A DNA stretch of 64,000 nt from Massilia sp. YIM B02443 (GTDB lineage: Bacteria; Pseudomonadota; Gammaproteobacteria; Burkholderiales; Burkholderiaceae_D): positions 85,993 through 149,992 of the forward strand of contig NZ_JASNRA010000013.1 of NCBI RefSeq assembly GCF_030411955.1, given 5' to 3'. How positions within the stretch are numbered: the stretch's first letter is position 1; every line of letters begins with the position of its first letter. The notes under the pieces were generated by a model, which had not been told where the DNA came from, did no database searches, and worked only from the letters and a program-made list of their open reading frames with translations. Of the stretch, positions 16,493-25,043 are shown in pieces. A program made the translations under genes and the position numbers.

Positions 16493-17515
16493 ATGAGTGC
16501 AACCCTTCCTCTCCCGCAGCATGAAGCCGCCCTCCCCGGCGCCAGGCGCGACATCGCGCCGCCCTTGCTGGTGCCGATCCTGATGCTGGCCATGCTGCCA
16601 CTAGTTGGCAGCTTTCCCACCTGGGTCACGCTGAGCGTCGCCGGCCTGGCGATGGGCATGATGATCTTCATCATGGCCAGCGGCCTGACGCTGGTGTTCG
16701 GCCTGATGAGCGTGCTGAACTTCGGCCACGGCGCCTTCGTCTCGGTCGGCGCCTTCGCCGCCACAATGGTCCTGCTGCCAATGCGCGGCTGGCTCGAAGT
16801 CGACTCGCTGCTGCTCAACCTGGGCGTGCTGGGCCTGGCGGTGCTGCTGGCGATGCTGGTCACCGGCCTGCTCGGCTGGGCCTTCGAACGCATCATCATC
16901 ATGCCGGTCTATGGCCAGCACCTGAAGCAGATCCTGATCACGATGGGCGGCATGATCGTCGCCGAGCAACTGATCCACGTGATCTGGGGCGCCGAGACCA
17001 TCCCGCTGCCGCTGCCCACCGCGCTGCGCGGAGCGATCCTGTTCCAGGACGCGGCGATCGAGAAATACCGGCTGGTGGCGGTGGTGGTCGGCCTGGTGGT
17101 GTTCGCCGTCATGTTCCTGGTGCTGAACCGCACCAGGATCGGCCTGTTGATCCGCGCCGGTGTCGAGAACGGCGAGATGGTCGAGGCGCTCGGCTACCGC
17201 ATCCGGCGCCTGTTCGTGGCCGTGTTCGCCGCCGGCTCGGCGCTGGCCGGCCTGGGCGGCGTGATGTGGGGCCTGTACAAGGAAACCCTGAACGCGGCCA
17301 TGGGCGGCGAGCTGATGGTGATGATCTTCATCGTGGTGATCATCGGCGGCCTCGGCTCGGTGGGTGGCTGCTTCATCGCCGCGCTGTTGACGGCGCTGGT
17401 GGCCAATTACGCCGGCTTCCTGGCGCCCAAGGTCGCGCTGGTCTCGAACATCATCCTGATGATCGCGATCCTGCTGTGGCGCCCGGCGGGCTTGTATTCA
17501 CGCATTGGCCGATAA
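16493..17515 (+). CDS. LIV-type ABC transporter permease (LivH-like)
   Basis: A 340-residue inner-membrane permease with about eight hydrophobic segments. The motif LVFGLMSVLNFGHGAFVSVGAF (about residues 64-85) and the late IIGGLGSVGGCFIAALL loop that contacts the ATPase are typical of LivH-type subunits. The start at 16493 is an ATG with GGAACA upstream, just after the previous stop. The hydrophilic N-terminal 25 residues are a little longer than usual. Forms the channel with the LivM-like subunit. Confidence 0.92.
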   Translation: MSATLPLPQHEAALPGARRDIAPPLLVPILMLAMLPLVGSFPTWVTLSVAGLAMGMMIFIMASGLTLVFGLMSVLNFGHGAFVSVGAFAATMVLLPMRGWLEVDSLLLNLGVLGLAVLLAMLVTGLLGWAFERIIIMPVYGQHLKQILITMGGMIVAEQLIHVIWGAETIPLPLPTALRGAILFQDAAIEKYRLVAVVVGLVVFAVMFLVLNRTRIGLLIRAGVENGEMVEALGYRIRRLFVAVFAAGSALAGLGGVMWGLYKETLNAAMGGELMVMIFIVVIIGGLGSVGGCFIAALLTALVANYAGFLAPKVALVSNIILMIAILLWRPAGLYSRIGR

Positions 17516-17528
17516 GGCGGAGGTAAGC

Positions 17529-18608
17529 ATGCTGCACCGACTCCTTTCCGGCGACCTGCCGCGCAGCCGCGTACTCACCGGCGTCCTGCTACTGATCGTA
17601 GCCGGCCTGGCGCTGGCGCCGTTCCTGTTTTCGGGCGCGCGTCCGCTCAACACCGCCGCCACCATCTGCGTCTACATCGTGCTGGTCGCCTCCTACGACC
17701 TGCTGCTGGGCTACACCGGCATCGTCTCGTTCGCGCACACCATGTTCTACGGCATCGGGGCCTACGGCATCGGCCTGGCGCTGGCACGCGTCGACGAGCC
17801 GACCTGGGGCGTGGCGCTGGCCGGGCTTGGCCTCGCGCTGCTGCTGGCGCTGGCACTGGCGCTGGTGGTCGGCCTGTTCGCGCTGCGCGTACGCGCCATT
17901 TTCTACGCCATGATCACGCTGGCCGTGGCCTCCTCGTTCGCGGTACTGGCTTCGCAACTGTCGGACTTCACCGGCGGCGAGGACGGCGTCACTTTCAGCG
18001 TGCCCGAGCTGCTGTCGCCGAGTTTCCTCCTGTTCGAGAACGACGTGCTGGGCCGCTACGTCGACGGCAAGGTGCTGACCTATTACCTGGTGTTCTGCGG
18101 CTGCCTGGTACTGTTCCTCTTCCTGCTGCGGCTGGTGAATTCGCCGTTCGGGCGCGTGCTGCAGGCGATCCGCGAGAACGAGTTCCGCGCCGAGGCGCTC
18201 GGCTACCGCACCATGGTGTACCGCATCTGGGCCAACTGCCTGGCGGCGCTGGTGGCCTGCCTGGCCGGCGCCCTGATGGCGCTGTGGCTGCGCTACGTCG
18301 GCCCCAAGACCTCGCTCGGCTTCGAGGTGATGACCGACATCCTGCTGATCGTGGTCATCGGCGGCATGGGCACGATGTATGGCGCGGTGGTCGGCGCCAC
18401 CCTGTTCATCCTGGCCCAGAACTACCTGAAGGAACTGATGGCGCACGGCTCCGAGGCCATGGCCGGTGCGCCGATGCTGGCCGCCGCCCTGCATCCCGAC
18501 CGCTGGATGCTGTGGCTGGGGGTGCTGTTCATCCTGTCGATCTACTTCTTCCCGATCGGGATCGTCGGCAAGCTGCGCCTGCGCGCCTGGCTGGCACGGC
18601 AACGCTAG
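17529..18608 (+). CDS. LIV-type ABC transporter permease (LivM-like)
   Basis: A 359-residue inner-membrane permease. The segment YDLLLGYTGIVSFAHTMFYGIGAYG and the EAA-like loop IGGMGTMYGAVVGATLF are characteristic of LivM-type subunits. The ATG at 17529 is chosen because GGAGG lies six bases upstream; an earlier TTG inside the previous gene lacks a site. Last gene of the importer operon; a strong terminator follows 20 bp after its stop. Confidence 0.92.
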   Translation: MLHRLLSGDLPRSRVLTGVLLLIVAGLALAPFLFSGARPLNTAATICVYIVLVASYDLLLGYTGIVSFAHTMFYGIGAYGIGLALARVDEPTWGVALAGLGLALLLALALALVVGLFALRVRAIFYAMITLAVASSFAVLASQLSDFTGGEDGVTFSVPELLSPSFLLFENDVLGRYVDGKVLTYYLVFCGCLVLFLFLLRLVNSPFGRVLQAIRENEFRAEALGYRTMVYRIWANCLAALVACLAGALMALWLRYVGPKTSLGFEVMTDILLIVVIGGMGTMYGAVVGATLFILAQNYLKELMAHGSEAMAGAPMLAAALHPDRWMLWLGVLFILSIYFFPIGIVGKLRLRAWLARQR

Positions 18609-18627
18609 CGCCCGTCACTATTCCAGG

Positions 18628-18652
18628 GGCCTCTTCGGAGGCCATTTTTTTT
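18628..18652 (+). terminator. Rho-independent terminator after ABC importer operon
   Basis: Stem GGCCTC (18628-18633) and GAGGCC (18638-18643) with a stable TTCG tetraloop, then A and eight T residues. A textbook terminator, 20 bp after the LivM-like stop. It separates the importer from the PEP-CTERM gene. Confidence 0.95.
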
Positions 18653-18849
18653 GGCGGACTGTTCAGCAAAAGCAAGGTTAACGGCCCAGTTCCACAATCC
18701 ACCTTGAGCCAACCGTGATCAACGGCTCGGGCCGTCCAAACCACATCAATACCGCTTCGCTTGTCGTTCTTATTCTGAAGATGGCAATGGCCTCGTCGTT
18801 TGCCAGCGCGGGGACTCCCATCCTTCTGGCTCAACAGAGAGACATCTTC

Positions 18850-19524
18850 ATGAAACGGCTCACATTCCGTAGTTCGGCGGCCGCCGCGGCGATCGTCGCC
18901 GCGGCCGCAACCGCCTCCGCGCCGGCGCAGGCGCAGGCCGGCGTTACCGTGCTGGATGAAGGCTTCGCCAATCTGGCGGGGCTGACCGGTTGGGACAGCA
19001 TCAACCGCAGCATCCCGCCCGGCACCGGCTGGTTCCAGGGCAATGCCGGCATCTTCGCCGCCCAGGCCGGGCCCGAGAACTCGTATGCCGGCGCCAACTT
19101 CCTCGGCGCCGCCAACGGCGCCGGCGCAGTCGACAATTGGCTGATCACGCCCACCCTCACCCTGACCGGCCTCAGCACGCTGTCGTTCTTCACCAACCGC
19201 GAGGCCGCGGCGCCTTTTGCCGACCTGCTCGAAGTGCGCTTCGGCGCCGGCAGCGGCACCGATGCCGCCTCGTTCGACACCGTCCTGGCCACGATCGGCG
19301 GCGCCAGCGCCTTCCCGACCGACTGGACGCAATGGAACGCCGATCTCGCGGTCGAAGGGCCAGGACGCTTCGCCTTCCGCTACCTGGGCGACGCCGCCAC
19401 GCTCAGCTACATCGGACTGGACACCGTGCGCGTCGTCACCGCCGTGCCGGAGCCGGCCTTCTGGCTGATGCTGGCCGGCGGCCTCGGCATGGTCGGCCTG
19501 GCGCGGCGCCGCCTCGGTCAATAA
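18850..19524 (+). CDS. PEP-CTERM-anchored secreted protein, choice-of-anchor J type
   Basis: A 224-residue exported protein. It has a signal peptide (ends in APAQAQA), a lectin-like choice-of-anchor J domain (VLDEGFANL through DNWLITPTLTLTG, residues about 37-110), and a C-terminal PEP-CTERM sorting signal: VPEPAFW, a hydrophobic helix and a final ARRR cluster. Such proteins are processed by an exosortase, which is not in this window, and are linked to extracellular matrix production. The ATG at 18850 is chosen for its signal peptide and nearby AGAGAG. Two genes follow closely (gaps of 17 bp and a 14-bp overlap), forming an operon. Confidence 0.88.
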   Translation: MKRLTFRSSAAAAAIVAAAATASAPAQAQAGVTVLDEGFANLAGLTGWDSINRSIPPGTGWFQGNAGIFAAQAGPENSYAGANFLGAANGAGAVDNWLITPTLTLTGLSTLSFFTNREAAAPFADLLEVRFGAGSGTDAASFDTVLATIGGASAFPTDWTQWNADLAVEGPGRFAFRYLGDAATLSYIGLDTVRVVTAVPEPAFWLMLAGGLGMVGLARRRLGQ

Positions 19525-19541
19525 GGCTACCGGAGAAGATC

Positions 19542-20069
19542 ATGAGAACCACCGCCCCATTGTTTATCCTGCCGCTGGCCCTGCTGTGTTCGGCAGCCGG
19601 CGCGACCAACCAGGCGCCGCCATCGCCCGCAGCACAGCCGGCGCCACAGGCTTCGGCCCAGAGTCCGGCCCAGGCCTCGACCCGGACTCCGGCGCCGGCT
19701 TCGAATGGCGTCCCGGGTTCGGGCGCCGGTTCGACGCCCGCAGGCGGCGCCCAGGGCTTGACCGTCGTGCGCGACGCCGAAACCGGCCGCCTGCGCGCCC
19801 CGACCCCGGACGAGATGCGCGCCCTGCAGCGCAAGGGTCCGTCAGCGCTGGCCGCGCCCCCGCCGCCGACCATGATCACCGGCCCCGACGGCAGGCGCCA
19901 CGTGCAGCTCGGCGAGCGCGGCCTGGTGTATTCGGTGGTCAAGCGCGCCCCTGACGGCAAGCTCGACCAGCAATGCGTGCACGGCGCCGCCGCCGCCGGG
20001 CGCGCCCTCGCCCAACCCACGCTCGACCGCAACGGCGCCGTCCAGGAGGCCCGCCATGATCACCGCTAA
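19542..20069 (+). CDS. Small secreted Ala/Pro-rich protein, post-PEP-CTERM-1-like
   Basis: A 175-residue exported protein: signal peptide ending around SAAGATN, a low-complexity Ala/Pro/Gln/Ser linker (residues about 22-68), and a compact conserved part TVVRDAETGRLRAPTPDEMRAL, which resembles the domain annotated as post-PEP-CTERM-1 in genes found next to PEP-CTERM proteins. GGAGAAG precedes the start. A single late cysteine and PDGRRHVQLGERGLVYSVV follow. Function unknown. Its fixed place between the PEP-CTERM protein and the metalloprotease suggests it helps export or control one of them. Confidence 0.75.
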   Translation: MRTTAPLFILPLALLCSAAGATNQAPPSPAAQPAPQASAQSPAQASTRTPAPASNGVPGSGAGSTPAGGAQGLTVVRDAETGRLRAPTPDEMRALQRKGPSALAAPPPPTMITGPDGRRHVQLGERGLVYSVVKRAPDGKLDQQCVHGAAAAGRALAQPTLDRNGAVQEARHDHR

Positions 20070-21492
20070 TCTCGCCGCCCGCGCAACCGCCATCGTGCTG
20101 CTGGCGCTGGCCACCTTCGCCAACGTCGGCGCCGCGCGCGCCGCCACCATCGTGATCGTCAACCAGAACGCGGCCGGCGTCGGTTTCAACGATCCGACCC
20201 CGGCCGCGCCGGTGGGCGGCAATCCCGGCACCACGCTGGGCGAGCAGCGCCTGAACGCGTTCCAGCGCGCCGCCGACATCTGGGGCGCGACCTTGACCAG
20301 CGACGTGCCGATCCGGATCGGCGCCTCGTTCGTGCCGCTGGCCTGCGACGCCACCGGCGCCGTGCTCGGCTCGGCCGGCGCCAACGAGATCTGGAGCGAC
20401 TTCCCCAACGCGCCGCGCGCCAACACCTGGTATCCGGCCGCGCTGGCCAGCAAGCTGCTCGGCCTGGACGTCAGCGCCCCGACCGTGCCGCACATCATCG
20501 CGCGCTTCAATTCGCGGCTCGGCCTGTTCCCGGACTGCGTGCCCGGCCTGACCTTCTACCTGGGCTTCGACAACAACGCCGGCGACGGGATCGACCTGGT
20601 CACCACGCTGTTGCACGAGATCGCGCACGGGCTCGGCTTCCAGACCTTCACCGACGACGAGACCGGCGCCCGGATCCTCGACATTCCGTCGATCTGGGAC
20701 CACTATCTGATCGACAACCGCACCGAGCGCCTGTGGGTGCAGATGACCGACGCCGAACGGGTGGCCTCGGCCATCGCCTGGCGCGGCCTGTCATGGAACG
20801 GCGCCAACGTCACCGCCGCCGTCCCGGCCGCGCTGGGACCGGCCTCGGTGCTGAGCATCAGCGGGCCGAACGCGGGCGGCGCGGCCGGCGCCTATGCGGT
20901 CGGCGACGCCACCTTCGGCACGCCGGTGTCGGGCAGCGCGGTGAGCGGCCAGCTGATGCCGGTGGTCGACCAGAGCAACGGCACTGGCCTGGCCTGCACT
21001 GCGCTGAACGCGACCAATGCGCGCGCCGTGCGCGGCAACATCGCCCTGGTCGATCGCGGCAGCTGCGACTTCGTGGTCAAGGCCCGCAACGTCCAGGCGG
21101 CCGGCGCGATCGGCATGGTGCTGGCCGACGTCGTGCCGGGCGAGGTGGCCGGCTTGCCGGGGACCGATCCGGCGATCACGATCACCTCGGTGCGCATCAC
21201 CCAGGCCGACGGCCAGACGCTGAAGACGGCGCTGCAGCAGCGCTCGCGCACCCGCTCGGGCGTGGTGGCGCGGCTGGCGTCCGACGCGTCCAGGCTGGCC
21301 GGCGCCGACGCCCAGCGGCGCATGTTGATGTACACGCCGAGCGTCAACGCGCCCGGCTCCTCGGTATCGCACTACACCACCGAGGCGCGCCCGAACCAGC
21401 TGATGGAACCGGCGATCAACGACGACCTGCCGCACGTGGTGACGCCGCCGCGCGACCTGACCTATCCGCTGCTGCGCGATATTGGCTGGTAA
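20056..21492 (+). CDS. Secreted PA-domain metalloprotease, metzincin-like
   Basis: A 478-residue exported protein. After a signal peptide (to about residue 29) it shows HEIAHGLGF (residues 187-195, zinc ligands and catalytic Glu), an inserted protease-associated domain (about 310-400, RGNIALVDRGSCDFVVKARNVQAAGA), and a C-terminal LMEP that looks like a Met-turn before DLTYPLLRDIGW. This order of HExxHxxG, PA insert and Met-turn matches bacterial metzincin-like extracellular proteases; the third zinc ligand after GF is not obvious (the next residues are QTF). It overlaps the previous gene by 14 bp, so the three genes from 18850 are one operon. A role in trimming matrix or PEP-CTERM proteins is inference. 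Confidence 0.8.
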   Translation: MITANLAARATAIVLLALATFANVGAARAATIVIVNQNAAGVGFNDPTPAAPVGGNPGTTLGEQRLNAFQRAADIWGATLTSDVPIRIGASFVPLACDATGAVLGSAGANEIWSDFPNAPRANTWYPAALASKLLGLDVSAPTVPHIIARFNSRLGLFPDCVPGLTFYLGFDNNAGDGIDLVTTLLHEIAHGLGFQTFTDDETGARILDIPSIWDHYLIDNRTERLWVQMTDAERVASAIAWRGLSWNGANVTAAVPAALGPASVLSISGPNAGGAAGAYAVGDATFGTPVSGSAVSGQLMPVVDQSNGTGLACTALNATNARAVRGNIALVDRGSCDFVVKARNVQAAGAIGMVLADVVPGEVAGLPGTDPAITITSVRITQADGQTLKTALQQRSRTRSGVVARLASDASRLAGADAQRRMLMYTPSVNAPGSSVSHYTTEARPNQLMEPAINDDLPHVVTPPRDLTYPLLRDIGW

Positions 21493-21573
21493 GCGCGGCT
21501 GCTGATCGGCCATCGTCCGACAATGGCTGCGGCAATAGAAAGTAGCCGCAAGATGTGACACGCAAAAAGCAAA

Positions 21574-21602
21574 AAGCCGGCCGCCCTCGCGGGCGCCGGC
21601 TT
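21574..21602 (-). terminator. Rho-independent terminator of ppa
   Basis: Stem AAGCCGGC (21574-21581) with GCCGGCTT (21595-21602) and an inner GCCC/GGGC. Read on the minus strand it is followed by TTTTT, GC and TTTTT, so it terminates ppa, 84 bp after its stop. Confidence 0.85.
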
Positions 21603-21685
21603 CATTCGGCAAATAACAGCTCGATACTGGCCGAGGCTGCGCACAGCCCCGGTCCAGGTTCGACCCGGCACGATCCGACGGTGGC

Positions 21686-22225
21686 TCAGGCCTGGCTTTG
21701 CTTCTTGAACGCTTCCACGCCGTTGACCAGCTCGGCCTTGGCTTCGTCGATGCCGGCCCAGCCTTCGATCTTGACCCACTTGCCTGGTTCCAGATCCTTG
21801 TAGTGTTCGAAGAAGTGCTGGATCTGCTTGACGCGCAGTTCTTCCAGGTCGTCCAGCGACTGGATTTTCTTGTACATCGGCAGGACTTTTTCGACCGGCA
21901 CGGCGATCACCTTGGCGTCGCCGCCGCCGTCATCGGTCATCTTCAGCACGCCCAGCGCGCGGCAACGCACCACCACGCCCGGCGGCAGCGGGAACGGGGT
22001 GATGACCAGCACGTCGCACGGGTCGCCGTCGTCGGCGATGGTCTGCGGCACGTAGCCGTAGTTGCACGGATAGTGCATGGCGGTACCCATGAAGCGGTCG
22101 ACGAAGATCGCGCCGCTGTCCTTGTCGACCTCGTACTTGACCGGGTCGGCGTTCATCGGGATTTCGATGATGACGTTGAAGTCGTTCGGCACGTCTTTGC
22201 CGGCTGGGACGTTATTCAGGCTCAT
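21686..22225 (-). CDS. ppa: Inorganic pyrophosphatase
   Basis: A 179-residue soluble family I pyrophosphatase (E. coli Ppa has about 176). It hydrolyses PPi to phosphate in the cytoplasm. The signature [10 protein letters not shown] with its metal-binding aspartates is present, as are [16 protein letters not shown] and the C-terminal KWVKIEGW. The start at 22225 (MSLNNVPAG) is preferred to an in-frame ATG seven codons upstream because AAGGA lies at the right distance. Confidence 0.96.
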   Translation of the reverse strand: MSLNNVPAGKDVPNDFNVIIEIPMNADPVKYEVDKDSGAIFVDRFMGTAMHYPCNYGYVPQTIADDGDPCDVLVITPFPLPPGVVVRCRALGVLKMTDDGGGDAKVIAVPVEKVLPMYKKIQSLDDLEELRVKQIQHFFEHYKDLEPGKWVKIEGWAGIDEAKAELVNGVEAFKKQSQA

Positions 22226-22265
22226 GGATGGTCCTTGGTTGCTCAAGAGTCAATAATAGACCGTC

Positions 22266-22294
22266 ATTATAGCGAAACGCACAATCCCTGTGCG
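22266..22294 (-). promoter_or_regulatory. Candidate ppa promoter with overlapping inverted repeat
   Basis: On the minus strand a perfect TATAAT (22266-22271) lies about 40 bp before the ppa start. At the -35 spacing is a poor match that instead forms one arm of CGCACA-N5-TGTGCG (22278-22294). The -35 may therefore be replaced by an activator or covered by a repressor. Confidence 0.5.
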
Positions 22295-22476
22295 GGTGGT
22301 CGGTAGGCAATGGTGTGCGTGCGCTGCGCGAACGGTGACCGGCCCGTGGATCCCGATCGACCGGCAACCGTTGATGGCGACGCAGGGTGGACGGGCATCC
22401 CGTCCACGCGTTCAAATCACGCGTGCCGGGAGGTATTGCCCCCCCACCGCCGGCACGGCCCGACGCGCAACGCCGA

Positions 22477-23703
22477 TCAGACGAGCGCCGACCGCTTCGA
22501 CGGCATCGCCGTCCAACCCACCAGCGCACACTGCCGGTAATGATTCGCCGCCTCCTGCTCCTGCCCCAGCGCCTCGTGCATCTGGGCCAGCTTCAGGTGC
22601 GCCTCGCGCACCATCTCCGCGTCCAGCGCGTCTGAAAGCGCCTGCTCCAGGTAGCGCTGCGCCTTGCCCCACAGTTTCTGCTTCAGGCACAGGGAACCGA
22701 GCGTCAGCGCCAGCTGCGCATCCATCGGACGCGTCTTGCGCCACTGTTCGCAGCTTTCGATCTGGGCCAGCAGGGTCGGCGAACCGGCCGGACCGGCGGC
22801 GTCGCGGTAGGCGCGCACCACCCGCTCGTCCCAGTCCGCCTTGAGCGACTCTTCGGCGATGGCGCGTGCTTCGTCGTGCAGGCCGCACGCATTGAAGGCC
22901 TCGGCTGCGCGCGCCGCGATATACGGCGCCGTGCGCTCGGCCGCCGGCACCCCGGCCCAGGTACGGCGGATCGATTCGGCATCGTGTCCGCCCTCGCCCA
23001 GCAAGGACTGGTAGGCCAGCTCGCGCAAGCGCTTGGCCAGGGCCGGATGCAGCGCCTTGCGCTTGTCGAGGATGCGCACCAGGCGCAGCACTTCGGGCCA
23101 ATTACGCGCCTGCTGGTTGGCCTTCATCGCCCATTGCAGGGCGTGGATATGGCGCTGGCCGCTGGCGAACAGTTCGTCCACCGCCTGCAGCGCGGCGTCG
23201 TGCTGGTGGTCGTCGACCAGCAGCTCGGTCACCGTCATCAGGCGTGCGGTCTTGAGCGAAGCGTCGTGGGCGACGCCGGCCAGCCAGGCGTCGCGTCGCG
23301 CCGGCTCGCGCATGCGGTGCGCGGCGCGCGCGCCGATCAGGGACGCGAGGCCCGCGTTCTCGGGCAGCTCGGCGGCGCGCATGGCGGCCTTTTCGGCGTG
23401 GCCGAAGCGGCCTTCGAACAGGGCCTTGAGCGCATCGCGCAAGCCTTTGTTGCCTTCGCGCTCGCGCTTGCGCTGGCGATAGGCGGCCACGCGCTGCGGC
23501 ATGCGCGCGGTGGCGTAGAAGGCGCGCACCAGCCCGTACAGGGCCACGAACAGCGCGCCCAGCATCAGCACGAACAGGTTGAGCGACATGTCGATCCGGT
23601 GCGGCGGATAGAACAGCACCACGTTGCCCGGATTGAAGCGCGCGGTCACGGCAATGCCGATGGCAGTGGCCATCAGCGCGACTAACCAGAGGAGTAAACG
23701 CAT
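22477..23703 (-). CDS. hemY: HemY-like heme biosynthesis-associated membrane protein
   Basis: A 408-residue HemY N-terminal-domain protein (the proteobacterial HemY, not the Bacillus oxidase). Two membrane helices are visible (residues about 3-21 and 40-62), followed by a helical TPR-like region (for example AALQAVDELFASGQ and ALGQEQEAANHYRQCA). Its exact role in late tetrapyrrole synthesis is not settled. It is last in the hemC-hemD-hemX-hemY cluster, 26 bp after hemX. The gap to ppa (22247-22476) shows no gene. Confidence 0.88.
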   Translation of the reverse strand: MRLLLWLVALMATAIGIAVTARFNPGNVVLFYPPHRIDMSLNLFVLMLGALFVALYGLVRAFYATARMPQRVAAYRQRKREREGNKGLRDALKALFEGRFGHAEKAAMRAAELPENAGLASLIGARAAHRMREPARRDAWLAGVAHDASLKTARLMTVTELLVDDHQHDAALQAVDELFASGQRHIHALQWAMKANQQARNWPEVLRLVRILDKRKALHPALAKRLRELAYQSLLGEGGHDAESIRRTWAGVPAAERTAPYIAARAAEAFNACGLHDEARAIAEESLKADWDERVVRAYRDAAGPAGSPTLLAQIESCEQWRKTRPMDAQLALTLGSLCLKQKLWGKAQRYLEQALSDALDAEMVREAHLKLAQMHEALGQEQEAANHYRQCALVGWTAMPSKRSALV

Positions 23704-23729
23704 TATTATCGCTTCGCTTTGTGCATGGC

Positions 23730-25043
23730 TTATTGTTTCGCTTTGTAGTTGCGCACGGCGTTCAGGCTGTCCGCCAGCGTCGGTATCTCGATCGTCAGGT
23801 TATTCGCCTGCACCTGGCGCAGCGCGGCCTGGGCCGACTGGGTGACGCGGGCGCGCGTATCGAAATACTTGTTCAGCGTGGCCTGGGCGGTGGCGATGTC
23901 GTCGCGGAAGGTCGCTTCGTTGCGCGACAACAGCGCCAGGCGCGCGTTCAGCAGGCGCAGCTTCAGGTTCTCGCGCACGAAGAACGATTCGGCCGGCGAC
24001 AGCATCAGCGCTTCCGGCTTCTCGACGCTGCGCACCCGGATCAGCTGGCGCACGTCGTCCCACATCTCCTGGCTCCACAGGCGCCAGGTCTGCAGCATGC
24101 GCTGGCCCACGCCCAGCGGCGCAGCTTCGGCGGCGGCAGCAGTGCCGGCCTTGGCGGCGGCCTTGTTCTCATGTTGACGGGTGCTGCGCACCGGCGCCAC
24201 CGGCAGCAGCGGCGTCTCGTCGGCCAGCATCGGCAGCGCATCGACCTGGCCGATCACGTTGTCCAGCCGCAGCGCGACGCCGGCCAGGTCCACCGCCGGC
24301 AGGCCCTTGAGCTTCTCGATGTCGGCCGCGATCGCGCGCCGGATCGACAGGAATTGCGGCGTGTCCGAACGCGACACCGCGCGGTCGGCGTTCTGCAGCG
24401 CGATCAGCGCGCCCTGCACGTTGCCGGCCAGTTGCAGCTGCTGGCTGGCGGTCGACAGCACCTGCTCGATCTCCGACAGCGCCCACTCGTCGCGGTTCTG
24501 CGACAGGTCCTTGTACAGCTGTTCGAGCGCCAGCTGCTGGCTCTGGGCCTCGCTCTGGCGGCTTTCCAGCACCCCGACCTTGATCTGCAGTTCCTTGGAC
24601 TGGTCGGCCACGTCGCGCGCCAGCGCCGCCGTCTCGGCGTTCACCGCGTTCCCCTTCTGCAGCGAGCGCGCCATGTCCTGGCGCAGCGAATTGATGCGGT
24701 TGTGCGAGGAGAAGGTCTGCAGCGCCAGCAGCACCGCGAGCGCGATCACCGCCATCGGCAGCGGACGCGCCAGGCGGTCGAGCAGGCCGGCGCGGCCCGG
24801 ACCACCCATGCGCGGCGCGGCCACCGCCGGCGGCGGGCCGCCCGGGGGCAGGCCACCGGCCGCGCCGCCACTCGATGATCCGGCCGCGGCGCCGCCGGAC
24901 GATGGCGCCGACGCGCCTGCGGACGATGCGCCGGCGGTGCCGCTGGCGCCCGGCGGCACGACAACCGCCTCCGGCTTGTGGAGACTCGGCGCCCCGGCGC
25001 CCGGCAACTGCGGTTGGTCTGGATTGTTCGGCAATTCGTTCAT
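23730..25043 (-). CDS. hemX: HemX-like uroporphyrinogen operon membrane protein
   Basis: A 437-residue HemX-family protein, often misnamed uroporphyrinogen-III C-methyltransferase. It has a Pro/Gly/Ala-rich cytoplasmic N-terminus (about 85 residues), one membrane helix (about residues 96-110, PMAVIALAVLLALQ), then a coiled-coil periplasmic region (QKGNAVNAETAALARDVADQ onward). It has no SAM-binding methyltransferase motifs. Its ATG overlaps the hemD TAA by one base, so the genes are coupled. Confidence 0.88.
   Translation of the reverse strand: MNELPNNPDQPQLPGAGAPSLHKPEAVVVPPGASGTAGASSAGASAPSSGGAAAGSSSGGAAGGLPPGGPPPAVAAPRMGGPGRAGLLDRLARPLPMAVIALAVLLALQTFSSHNRINSLRQDMARSLQKGNAVNAETAALARDVADQSKELQIKVGVLESRQSEAQSQQLALEQLYKDLSQNRDEWALSEIEQVLSTASQQLQLAGNVQGALIALQNADRAVSRSDTPQFLSIRRAIAADIEKLKGLPAVDLAGVALRLDNVIGQVDALPMLADETPLLPVAPVRSTRQHENKAAAKAGTAAAAEAAPLGVGQRMLQTWRLWSQEMWDDVRQLIRVRSVEKPEALMLSPAESFFVRENLKLRLLNARLALLSRNEATFRDDIATAQATLNKYFDTRARVTQSAQAALRQVQANNLTIEIPTLADSLNAVRNYKAKQ

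Noticed and set aside
18640..18700. Sigma-54 promoter before the PEP-CTERM gene
   Set aside because: GG and GC elements are not at the required spacing.
23730..25043. Uroporphyrinogen-III C-methyltransferase activity for HemX
   Set aside because: No SAM-binding or SUMT motifs; only membrane helix and coiled coil.
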